Source: Rhizobium bangladeshense (GTDB lineage: Bacteria > Pseudomonadota > Alphaproteobacteria > Rhizobiales > Rhizobiaceae). Taken from it: 64,000 nt of DNA. The stretch lies in NCBI RefSeq assembly GCF_017357245.1, contig NZ_CP071612.1, positions 3,957,501 to 4,021,500 of the forward strand, given 5' to 3'. The translations under genes and the position numbers were made by a program. Positions 40,560 through 48,386 of this stretch are shown here, in pieces; the first letter of the stretch is position 1; the number at the start of each line of letters is the position of its first letter. Below the pieces are notes generated by a model. It was not told the DNA's origin, did not search any database, and was given only the letters and a program-made list of their open reading frames with translations.

Positions 40560-41342
40560 ATGTTCATACCACTTCACGATGCCAATACGCTGAAGCACAT
40601 CAGGGTCCAGTGGGTGACGCTGGCTTTGATTGCGCTGAATCTCGCCGTCTGGCTCTTCACCAGCCTGGAGAGCGAACTGGCGGCTCAGGCGACGACGGTC
40701 GGCCTCGGCTACATCCCGGCCGTCGCCTTCGGACACGCGCAGTTGGCACAGGGATTGGAAATTGTGCCGGAGCCATTCACCTACATCACCTATGCTTTCA
40801 TCCATACGGGCTTCTGGCATCTGGCCTCCAACATGGTCTTCCTCTGGGTCTTCGGCGACAATGTCGAGGATGCGATGGGGCATTTGCGTTTCCTGCTTTT
40901 CTATGTGCTCTGCGCGGCTGGCGGCGCCCTTTGCCACGGTCTGCTGACAATGACGTCGGAAGCGCCGCTGGTTGGCGCTTCCGGAGCGATCTCAGGCGTC
41001 GTTGCCGCCTATGTCATGCTGCATCCGCGCGTCAGGGTCTGGGTGCTGGTGTTTCTGCGCGTGCCCTTGCCCCTGCCGGCCTTCGTGCCGCTGCTTTTGT
41101 GGATCGGACAACAATTCTTCATGCTGGCGATTGCGCCGGACGGCGACGTTTCCTGGGGCGCCCATGTCGGCGGCATTCTTACCGGTGCCCTTCTGATCCT
41201 CGTGCTGCGCCGCCCCGGTGTGCCGCTCTTCGACCGGCAAATTGTAACGCCCCGCGCCGTCAGGGATGAGGCTGACGCCGTGGCAGCGGGCACAGGCGGG
41301 CGAAGCGGGCAGCGTCTTCCTTGGGGCCGAGACCGAGGCTGA
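40560..41342 (+). CDS. Rhomboid family intramembrane serine protease
   Basis: 260 residues, about six membrane segments. Catalytic Ser in GASGAISGVVAAY and catalytic His in WGAHVGGILTG are both present, so it should be active. Conserved HTGFWHLASNMVFLWVFG precedes them. ATG 40560 follows a GGGGG ribosome site. Substrate unknown. Confidence 0.94.
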   Translation: MFIPLHDANTLKHIRVQWVTLALIALNLAVWLFTSLESELAAQATTVGLGYIPAVAFGHAQLAQGLEIVPEPFTYITYAFIHTGFWHLASNMVFLWVFGDNVEDAMGHLRFLLFYVLCAAGGALCHGLLTMTSEAPLVGASGAISGVVAAYVMLHPRVRVWVLVFLRVPLPLPAFVPLLLWIGQQFFMLAIAPDGDVSWGAHVGGILTGALLILVLRRPGVPLFDRQIVTPRAVRDEADAVAAGTGGRSGQRLPWGRDRG

Positions 41343-41350
41343 CCGACATA

Positions 41351-41378
41351 TTGACGTGAACGTAAACGTCCATATATT
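41351..41378 (+). promoter_or_regulatory. Promoter of etfBA with overlapping LiuR-like operator
   Basis: TTGACG, 16 bases, TATATT makes a fair housekeeping promoter 148 bases before the etfB ATG. The -35 and spacer contain ACGT three times at 6-base steps; TTGACGTGAACGTAAA (41351-41366) is a near palindrome close to the LiuR-type pattern as I recall it. Confidence 0.5.
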
Positions 41379-41525
41379 GCCGGAGCGAAGCCCGGCTGGC
41401 GTCATGCAAGCGTTGTATTTGGAGGAAAAACGCGTATCCATGTCGCCATTCGACAATCGAAGCGGCGCCTGAGCGCGCATTTTCCAAAAACCTCGCGAAA
41501 CCAATCTCTATTGAAGGAAGGCCCC

Positions 41526-42275
41526 ATGAAGATTCTCGTGCCCGTCAAGCGGGTTGTCGACTACAACGTGAAGATCCGCGTGAAGCCGGACGGCACGGGT
41601 GTCGAGCTTGCCAATGTGAAGATGTCGATGAACCCGTTCGACGAGATCTCGGTGGAAGAGGCGCTGCGGCTGAAGGAAGCCGGCAAGGCGGAGGAAGTGG
41701 TGGTGGTGTCGATCGGCCCGGCCAAGGCCGAGGAGACGCTGCGGACGGCGCTCGCCATGGGCGCCGACCGGGCGATCCTCATCGAGACCGACGACGCCGT
41801 CGAGCCGCTCACTGTGGCCAAGATCCTCAAAGGGGTGGCCGAAGCCGAACAGCCGGGGCTTGTTATAACAGGCAAGCAGGCGATCGACGACGATTCGAAC
41901 CAGACCGGCCAGATGCTGGCGGCATTGCTGGGCACCGCCCAGGCGACCTTCGCCTCGAAGATCGAGATCGGTGACGACAAAGCGACGGTGACCCGCGAGG
42001 TCGATGGCGGCCTGCAGACGATCGAGATCAAGCTGCCGGCGGTCGTCACCACCGACCTCAGACTGAACGAGCCGCGTTATGCCTCGCTGCCGAACATCAT
42101 GAAGGCGAAGAAGAAGCCGCTGGAGAAGAAGGTTCCGGCCGATTTCGGCGTTGACACGACGCCGCGGCTGAAGGTGCTGAAGACCGAGGAGCCGTCCGGC
42201 CGCAAGGCCGGCGTCAAGGTCAAGTCGGTCGCCGAACTCGTCGACAAGCTGAAGAACGAAGCCGGCGTGCTGTAA
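41526..42275 (+). CDS. etfB: Electron transfer flavoprotein beta subunit
   Basis: With EtfA accepts electrons from acyl-CoA dehydrogenases and passes them to ETF-quinone oxidoreductase. 249 residues; begins [19 protein letters not shown], binds AMP, and carries the recognition loop [23 protein letters not shown] 41526 preceded by GAAGG. etfA starts 25 bases after its stop. Confidence 0.98.
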   Translation: MKILVPVKRVVDYNVKIRVKPDGTGVELANVKMSMNPFDEISVEEALRLKEAGKAEEVVVVSIGPAKAEETLRTALAMGADRAILIETDDAVEPLTVAKILKGVAEAEQPGLVITGKQAIDDDSNQTGQMLAALLGTAQATFASKIEIGDDKATVTREVDGGLQTIEIKLPAVVTTDLRLNEPRYASLPNIMKAKKKPLEKKVPADFGVDTTPRLKVLKTEEPSGRKAGVKVKSVAELVDKLKNEAGVL

Positions 42276-42300
42276 TCGGGCAGGAACAGGAGCAACTATC

Positions 42301-43230
42301 ATGACCATTCTTCTTCTGGCCGACCATGACGGCAATCACCTCTCCGACCAGACCGCCAAGGCTCTGACGGCAGCCTCCCAGATCGGCTCGGATGTGCATG
42401 TTCTCGTTGCCGGCAAGGCTGCCAAGGCTGCCGCCGATGAGGCGGCAAAACTTTCCGGCGTCTCCAAGGTGCTGCTGGCCGAAAGCGATGCGCTCGCCAA
42501 CAATCTCGCCGAACCGCTTGCCGACCTGATCGTCTCGCTCGCCGGTTCCTATGACACGATCGTCTCGGCCGCCACCTCGGTCGGCAAGACGGTGCTGCCG
42601 CGGGTGGCAGCCCTGCTCGACATCGCCCAGATCTCGGAGATCGTCGAGGTCGTCAGCCCCGACACCTTCAAGCGGCCGATCTATGCCGGCAACGCCATTC
42701 AGACGGTGCAGGCAAGCGATGCCAAGAAGGTGATCACCGTACGCACCGCCTCCTTCGCCTCTGCAGCGGAAGGCGGATCCGCTTCCGTCGAGGCGATCCC
42801 GGCTGTCTCCGATCCGGGTCTGTCGCGTTTCGTCTCCGATGCGCTGTCGGCCTCGGAACGTCCGGAACTGACCTCGGCAAAGGTCATCATCTCCGGCGGC
42901 CGGGCGCTCGGCTCGGCCGAGAAGTTCAAGGAAGTCATCCTGCCGGTTGCCGACAAGCTCGGTGCCGCCGTCGGCGCCAGCCGTGCCGCGGTCGATGCCG
43001 GTTATGCCCCGAACGACTGGCAGGTCGGCCAGACCGGCAAGGTGGTGGCGCCCGATCTCTATATCGCCTGCGGCATATCAGGCGCCATCCAGCACCTTGC
43101 CGGCATGAAGGATAGTAAGGTGATCGTCGCCATCAACAAGGACGAGGAGGCGCCGATCTTCCAGGTCGCCGACTACGGCCTCGTCGCCGATCTCTTCGAG
43201 GCACTGCCGGAATTGCAAAAGGCGCTCTGA
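42301..43230 (+). CDS. etfA: Electron transfer flavoprotein alpha subunit
   Basis: FAD-carrying partner of EtfB, 309 residues. The FAD site is in the C-terminal domain: [19 protein letters not shown] and [24 protein letters not shown] lies nine bases before the ATG. The pair ends at a terminator at 43300-43329. Confidence 0.98.
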   Translation: MTILLLADHDGNHLSDQTAKALTAASQIGSDVHVLVAGKAAKAAADEAAKLSGVSKVLLAESDALANNLAEPLADLIVSLAGSYDTIVSAATSVGKTVLPRVAALLDIAQISEIVEVVSPDTFKRPIYAGNAIQTVQASDAKKVITVRTASFASAAEGGSASVEAIPAVSDPGLSRFVSDALSASERPELTSAKVIISGGRALGSAEKFKEVILPVADKLGAAVGASRAAVDAGYAPNDWQVGQTGKVVAPDLYIACGISGAIQHLAGMKDSKVIVAINKDEEAPIFQVADYGLVADLFEALPELQKAL

Positions 43231-43299
43231 GCGAGGCAAATGCCTTTCTTTCGCACTTGCGAATGACTGGAAAATTATCTTTTATCGGTCTACTACTTA

Positions 43300-43329
43300 C
43301 TGCCGGGCGATCCTTCGTCCGGCAGTTTT
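43300..43329 (+). terminator. Rho-independent terminator of etfBA
   Basis: 11-bp stem CTGCCGGGCGA and TCGTCCGGCAG (one G-T pair) with a 4-base loop, followed by TTTT, about 70 bases after the etfA stop. Confidence 0.75.
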
Positions 43330-43377
43330 GCTAATAATGCGGCAGCGCGGGGGCGAATGCCGAGCGGGGGTTTGGAG

Positions 43378-44259
43378 ATGAACGCGGTGTTGAAGAATAT
43401 TGGTGTTATCGGTGCCGGCCAGATGGGCTGCGGCATCGCGCATGTTTCGGCCGCCGCAGGTTACCGGGTTCACATCTACGATCTCTCGCAGGACCGTATC
43501 GAATCCGGCCTCGCCACCATCAACGGCAATCTCGCGCGCTTGGTGACGAACGGCAAGATGACCGATGAGGAACGTAAGGCGACCTTGTCGCGTATATCAG
43601 GCTCCGCCGATATCAACGATCTCGCCCCGGCCGATCTCGTCATCGAGGCGGCCACCGAGGACGAAAGCGTCAAACGCAAAATTTATAGCCAGGTTTGTCC
43701 GGTGATGAAGCCGGAAGCGCTGCTTGCCACCAACACCTCATCGCTCTCCATCACCCGGCTTGCTGCCGCCACCGACCGTGCCGAACGCTTCATGGGCATA
43801 CATTTCATGAACCCGGTGCCGGTGATGAAACTGGTCGAGCTGGTGCGCGGCATTGCGACCGACGAGAAGACCTTCACCGCCGCCAAGGAGTTCGTCGGCT
43901 CGCTGGAGAAGACCGTCACCGTCGCCGAAGACTTCCCGGCCTTCATCGTCAACCGCATTCTGCTGCCGATGATCAATGAGGCGATCTATACGCTCTACGA
44001 AGGTGTCGGCACCGTGGACGCCATCGATACGGCGATGAAGCTCGGCGCCAACCATCCGATGGGGCCGCTGCAGCTTGCCGATTTCATCGGCCTCGACACA
44101 TGCCTGTCGATCATGCAGGTACTGCATGACGGCCTGGCGGACTCAAAATATCGCCCCTGCCCGCTGCTGGTGAAATATGTCGAAGCCGGCTGGCTCGGCC
44201 GCAAATCCGGCCGCGGCTTCTACGATTATCGTGGCGAAGTGCCTGTCCCGACACGATAA
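43378..44259 (+). CDS. 3-hydroxybutyryl-CoA dehydrogenase
   Basis: NAD(P)-dependent oxidation of 3-hydroxyacyl-CoA, used in short-chain beta-oxidation and butyrate/PHB metabolism. 293 residues: Rossmann motif VIGAGQMGCGIAHVSA, catalytic His in MGIHFMNPVPVM, C-terminal dimer domain with LGANHPMGPLQLADFIGLD. ATG 43378 with GGGGG upstream. Placed right after etfBA but behind a terminator, so transcribed separately or by read-through. Confidence 0.95.
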   Translation: MNAVLKNIGVIGAGQMGCGIAHVSAAAGYRVHIYDLSQDRIESGLATINGNLARLVTNGKMTDEERKATLSRISGSADINDLAPADLVIEAATEDESVKRKIYSQVCPVMKPEALLATNTSSLSITRLAAATDRAERFMGIHFMNPVPVMKLVELVRGIATDEKTFTAAKEFVGSLEKTVTVAEDFPAFIVNRILLPMINEAIYTLYEGVGTVDAIDTAMKLGANHPMGPLQLADFIGLDTCLSIMQVLHDGLADSKYRPCPLLVKYVEAGWLGRKSGRGFYDYRGEVPVPTR

Positions 44260-44335
44260 ACAGACATCATCAGAAAGGGCGAGTGGACCGCACGCCCGCC
44301 AAATGCTTTCCTTGTCGGGAACGGGAGGAAACGCC

Positions 44336-44428
44336 ATGTCTACCGAAACACCCATGTTCCTGCTGCAATGCTGCGTCCTGATCGGACTCGCTGGCGTCTT
44401 CCTCATAAGAGGAGACGGGGACTCCTGA
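44336..44428 (+). CDS. Possible 30-residue membrane peptide
   Basis: MSTETPMFLLQCCVLIGLAG then VFLIRGDGDS: one hydrophobic span with two adjacent cysteines. A strong GGGAGGA sits six bases before the ATG, which is the main evidence that it is translated. No family recognised; too short for confident homology. Confidence 0.5.
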   Translation: MSTETPMFLLQCCVLIGLAGVFLIRGDGDS

Positions 44429-44434
44429 GCGCAC

Positions 44435-45097
44435 TCACGACCCGATCGCACCCCTGATCAGCGCCTTTGCATCTTCGCTGTCCCAGGCGGCAGGCCCGTT
44501 CATGGCGGAGATCAGGCAGCCCTTATCGTCGAGCAGCAGCGTCACCGGCAGACCGAAGGCGAGCCCTTCCTTCTTCAGGCTGTTGAAGACGCTGATCGTA
44601 TTGTCGCGGTAAAGCTGCAGCGCATCAACGCCGATCTCATTCAGGAACGCCTTCGGCTTCTCGTCGTCACCGGTATCGATATTGACCGGCACGACCTGGA
44701 ACTTGTCGCTTCCCATGCTCTTTTCCAGCGCGTTGAGGGCCGGCATCTCCTCGCGACAGGGCACGCACCACGTGGCCCAGAGATTGAGAAGCACGGTCTT
44801 GCCGGCAAAATGGTCGAGCGTGATCGCCTTGCCGTCGGGGCCGTTGAACGAAACCGCTGTCAGCTTGCGCGGCTCGCCGGCGGCGACCATGGCGGCAACC
44901 TGACCCTTCATGAGCGGCGTCAGATTGGCAGCGCGCTCCTTTGCCAGCGAGCACTCGGCAGAAGTGCTATCACTGACGCCATTGCCAATCCCCGTCTCCT
45001 TCACGTATACCGCTGCCGCACCGGCAACAACGCCTGCAACGGCGGCGATTGCGATCAGTTTTACGGACGGCAGGCCGAAAGGTTTTCTTGTCGTCAT
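44435..45097 (-). CDS. tlpA: TlpA family thiol:disulfide interchange protein
   Basis: Membrane-anchored periplasmic thioredoxin, 220 residues; in rhizobia TlpA feeds reductant for cytochrome oxidase assembly. N-terminal anchor ([19 protein letters not shown]), active site WCVPC in [19 protein letters not shown], and extra Cys at AECSLAKE and KGCLIS. ATG 45097 has GGAG upstream; ATG 45118 is an in-frame alternative. Only 26 bases separate its start from that of argH on the other strand. Confidence 0.92.
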   Translation of the reverse strand: MTTRKPFGLPSVKLIAIAAVAGVVAGAAAVYVKETGIGNGVSDSTSAECSLAKERAANLTPLMKGQVAAMVAAGEPRKLTAVSFNGPDGKAITLDHFAGKTVLLNLWATWCVPCREEMPALNALEKSMGSDKFQVVPVNIDTGDDEKPKAFLNEIGVDALQLYRDNTISVFNSLKKEGLAFGLPVTLLLDDKGCLISAMNGPAAWDSEDAKALIRGAIGS

Positions 45098-45123
45098 TTC
45101 ATTCTCCAGGACGGGCATCTTCC

Positions 45124-46527
45124 ATGGCCGAGAGCAACACGGACACCAAATCCTCCAACCAGATGTGGGGTGGGCGCTTCGCCTCCGGCCCGGACGCGAT
45201 CATGGAGGAGATAAATGCCTCGATCGGTTTCGACAAGAAGCTATTCGCGCAGGATATCCGCGGTTCCATCGCCCACGCGACGATGCTCGCCCATCAGGGG
45301 ATCATTTCATCGGACGATAACGACAAGATCGTTCACGGGCTGAACACGATCCTGGCAGAGATCGAAAGCGGCAATTTCGAATTCTCGCGCCGGCTCGAAG
45401 ACATCCACATGAACATCGAAGCGCGCCTGGCGACGCTGATCGGACCGGCTGCCGGCCGGCTGCACACCGCCCGCTCGCGCAACGACCAAGTGGCGCTCGA
45501 CTTCCGCCTCTGGGTGAAGGAAGAGCTTGAGAAGACCGAACGGATGCTGACCGGCCTGATCGCCGCCTTCCTCGATCGAGCCGAGGAACATGCCGAAAGC
45601 GTTATGCCGGGCTTCACCCATCTGCAGACCGCTCAGCCCGTCACTTTCGGCCATCACTGCATGGCCTATGTCGAAATGTTCGGCCGTGACCGCTCGCGTG
45701 TGCGCCATGCCATCGAGCATATGGACGAGAGCCCGATCGGCGCTGCCGCCCTTGCGGGCACCGGCTATCCGATCGACCGTCACATGACGGCGAAGGCCCT
45801 GGGCTTCCGCGAGCCGACCCGCAATTCCATCGATACGGTCTCCGACCGCGACTTCGCCATCGAGTTCCTGGCGATTGCCGCGATTACGGGCATGCATCTG
45901 TCGCGCCTGGCGGAAGAGATCGTCATCTGGTCGACCCCGCAATTCGGTTTCGTGCGGCTGTCCGACGCCTTCTCGACCGGCTCCTCGATCATGCCGCAGA
46001 AGAAGAACCCGGATGCGGCCGAACTGGTGCGTGCCAAGACCGGCCGTATCAACGGCTCGCTGATCGCACTGCTGACGATCATGAAGGGCCTGCCGCTCGC
46101 TTATTCAAAGGACATGCAGGAAGACAAGGAACAGGTCTTCGACGCAGCCGAGAGCCTGGAACTGGCGATCGCCGCCATGACCGGCATGGTGCGCGACATG
46201 ACCGTCAACACAGCGCGCATGAAGGCAGCGGCCGGCTCCGGCTATTCGACGGCAACCGACCTCGCCGACTGGCTGGTGCGCGAAGCGGGCCTGCCTTTCC
46301 GCGATGCCCACCATGTGACCGGCCGCGCCGTGGCGCTCGCCGAGAGCAAGGGCTGCGAGCTGGCGGACCTACCGCTCTCCGACCTGCAGGCGATCCATTC
46401 TGCTATCACCGATAAGGTCTACGACGTGCTGACGGTCGAGGCCTCGGTCGCCAGCCGCAAGAGCTTCGGCGGCACGGCGCCGTCCGAGGTGCGCAGGCAG
46501 ATCGCTTTCTGGCGCGCCCGCAACTGA
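45124..46527 (+). CDS. argH: Argininosuccinate lyase
   Basis: Last step of arginine synthesis: splits argininosuccinate into arginine and fumarate. 467 residues. Superfamily signature [16 protein letters not shown], with its catalytic Ser loop; N-terminal [20 protein letters not shown] is typical. ATG 45124; upstream open frame belongs to the tlpA strand region. Confidence 0.98.
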   Translation: MAESNTDTKSSNQMWGGRFASGPDAIMEEINASIGFDKKLFAQDIRGSIAHATMLAHQGIISSDDNDKIVHGLNTILAEIESGNFEFSRRLEDIHMNIEARLATLIGPAAGRLHTARSRNDQVALDFRLWVKEELEKTERMLTGLIAAFLDRAEEHAESVMPGFTHLQTAQPVTFGHHCMAYVEMFGRDRSRVRHAIEHMDESPIGAAALAGTGYPIDRHMTAKALGFREPTRNSIDTVSDRDFAIEFLAIAAITGMHLSRLAEEIVIWSTPQFGFVRLSDAFSTGSSIMPQKKNPDAAELVRAKTGRINGSLIALLTIMKGLPLAYSKDMQEDKEQVFDAAESLELAIAAMTGMVRDMTVNTARMKAAAGSGYSTATDLADWLVREAGLPFRDAHHVTGRAVALAESKGCELADLPLSDLQAIHSAITDKVYDVLTVEASVASRKSFGGTAPSEVRRQIAFWRARN

Positions 46528-46658
46528 GAGCTAGCAGCATGGGCGCAAAGCAGCCAAGCCTTGCCGCAGGCGCGGAATGGGCGCCCAACAATCGGGGTGC
46601 ACAAGGTGGATAAACTTCGCTATGAAGATGCCACCATGTCTCGCACAAGAGGATATCC

Positions 46659-46853
46659 ATGCAGAAGAGCTTGCCGCATCTCGTCCGCCTGACGGTGGTT
46701 CTCGCCGTCGTCGGCCTTGCCGTTGCCGGATGCGGACGCAAGGGCGATCTCGATCCGCCGAGTGCTGCGGCAACCAAGGAAGGTGACGTTTCCAAACCCA
46801 CGAAACAGCCGGGAACCGTCGATAAGCCCTTCCTTCTCGATCCTCTTCTTTAA
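46659..46853 (+). CDS. Small lipoprotein, LptM (YifL)-like
   Basis: 64 residues. Signal with lipobox LAVAGC, then the family signature CGRKGDLDPP. LptM-type lipoproteins help assemble the LPS transporter LptD in E. coli; a similar role here is inferred. AGAGGA six bases before the ATG. It lies between argH and lysA, as in many proteobacteria. Confidence 0.9.
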   Translation: MQKSLPHLVRLTVVLAVVGLAVAGCGRKGDLDPPSAAATKEGDVSKPTKQPGTVDKPFLLDPLL

Positions 46854-46864
46854 GGCATAAGCCC

Positions 46865-48133
46865 GTGAACCACTTCGAGTACCGCGACGGCGTCCTGCAC
46901 GCCGAAAATGTTCCCGTTCCCGAGATCGCCAAGGCGGTCGGAACGCCTTTCTACGTCTATTCCACCGCGACGCTGGAACGCCATTACCGGGTTTTCTCGG
47001 AGGCTTTCGCCGATATGGACTCGATGGTCTGCTATGCGATGAAGGCGAATTCGAACCAGGCGGTGCTGAAAACGCTGGGCCGCCTCGGCGCCGGCATCGA
47101 CGTCGTCTCGGAAGGGGAACTGCGCCGCGCGCTCGCCGCCGGCATTCCGGCAAGCCGCATCATGTTTTCCGGTGTCGGCAAGACCCCGTCCGAAATGGAT
47201 TTCGCTCTCGAGGCGGGCATCTACTGCTTCAACGTCGAATCCGAACCCGAGCTCGAGATCCTCAACCAGCGCGCCGTCAGCGCCGGCAAAAAGGCGCCGG
47301 TCTCGTTCCGCATCAATCCCGACGTCGATGCCAGGACGCATTCGAAAATCTCGACCGGCAGGAAGGAAAACAAGTTCGGCATTTCCTGGGAGCGGGCCCG
47401 CGCCATCTACGCCCATGCCGCCAAGCTGCCGGGCATCGAGGTCACCGGCATCGACATGCATATCGGCAGCCAGATCACCGAGCTGCAGCCGTTCGATGAC
47501 GCCTTCAAGCTGCTTCGGGACCTCGTTGCGACGCTGCGCGCCGACGGCCACACCATCCATCACGTCGATATCGGCGGCGGCCTCGGCGTGCCCTATAAGG
47601 ATGACAACAATCCGCCGCCGCTGCCGGACGCCTATGCGGCGATCGTCAAGAACCAGCTGCGCGGTCTGGACTGCAAGATCGTCACCGAGCCCGGCCGGCT
47701 GATTGTTGGCAATGCCGGCATCCTGGTGACCGAAGTCCTCTATGTGAAGGATGGCGGCGAGAAGACCTTCGTCATCGTCGACGGTGCAATGAACGACCTC
47801 ATCCGTCCGACACTCTACGAGGCCTATCACGAGATCCGTCCGGTGACGATTTCGGCGGCGAACGCGCCACGTATCCGCGCCGACGTGGTTGGCCCCGTCT
47901 GCGAGACCGGCGATTATCTGGCGCTCGATCGCGAAATGGCGATGCCGAAACCCGGCGACCTGATGGCCGTCAGCACTGCCGGCGCCTATGGCGCCGTCCA
48001 GGCCGGGACCTATAACAGCCGCCTGCTGGTGCCGGAGGTTCTGGTCAAGGGCAGCGATTTCCACGCGATTCGCCCCCGCAGAACCTATGCCGAATTGATC
48101 AGCCTCGACTCGGTTCCGGCTTGGCTCGACTAA
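46865..48133 (+). CDS. lysA: Diaminopimelate decarboxylase
   Basis: PLP enzyme that makes lysine from meso-diaminopimelate. 422 residues: PLP Lys in CYAMKANSNQAVL, GSQITELQPF, EPGRLIVGNAG, and the active-site Cys in GPVCETGDYLALDRE. GTG start at 46865 with AGG upstream, 11 bases after the lipoprotein gene. Its stop abuts an intergenic repeat. Confidence 0.98.
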   Translation: MNHFEYRDGVLHAENVPVPEIAKAVGTPFYVYSTATLERHYRVFSEAFADMDSMVCYAMKANSNQAVLKTLGRLGAGIDVVSEGELRRALAAGIPASRIMFSGVGKTPSEMDFALEAGIYCFNVESEPELEILNQRAVSAGKKAPVSFRINPDVDARTHSKISTGRKENKFGISWERARAIYAHAAKLPGIEVTGIDMHIGSQITELQPFDDAFKLLRDLVATLRADGHTIHHVDIGGGLGVPYKDDNNPPPLPDAYAAIVKNQLRGLDCKIVTEPGRLIVGNAGILVTEVLYVKDGGEKTFVIVDGAMNDLIRPTLYEAYHEIRPVTISAANAPRIRADVVGPVCETGDYLALDREMAMPKPGDLMAVSTAGAYGAVQAGTYNSRLLVPEVLVKGSDFHAIRPRRTYAELISLDSVPAWLD

Positions 48134-48136
48134 ACA

Positions 48137-48221
48137 CGTCACGCGAAAGTGTGGATCGCGGCCTGCGTAAAACAGAGAACTGAAGCGCGAAGCGCTGTCT
48201 GAAAGATCGCGCCGCGCTTGA
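48137..48221 (-). repeat. Intergenic repeat, copy B (minus orientation)
   Basis: Read on the minus strand it aligns along its length with the element at 51078-51178, including GCGATCTTTCAG and a 7-bp stem AAGCGCG/CGCGCTT, but lacks about 15 internal bases. It starts directly beyond the lysA stop. Confidence 0.65.
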
Positions 48222-48386
48222 AGCAACCATCACTTTTTGGCGAATAAACGTGAAAAGGCGCTATTACCGGCCGCTCGCCCTCGCCTTCGCCACAAAGAGT
48301 GTTATCCTTTCGTTCATGAGCGTATTGCCCCGCAATCGCCGGAAGCGCCCTCTGTACCAGAACGCCAGATCGCGGAGACCGGACCG

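Noticed and set aside
46850..48226. A 458-codon minus-strand frame opposite lysA
   Set aside because: Fully antisense to lysA; composition typical of a shadow frame.
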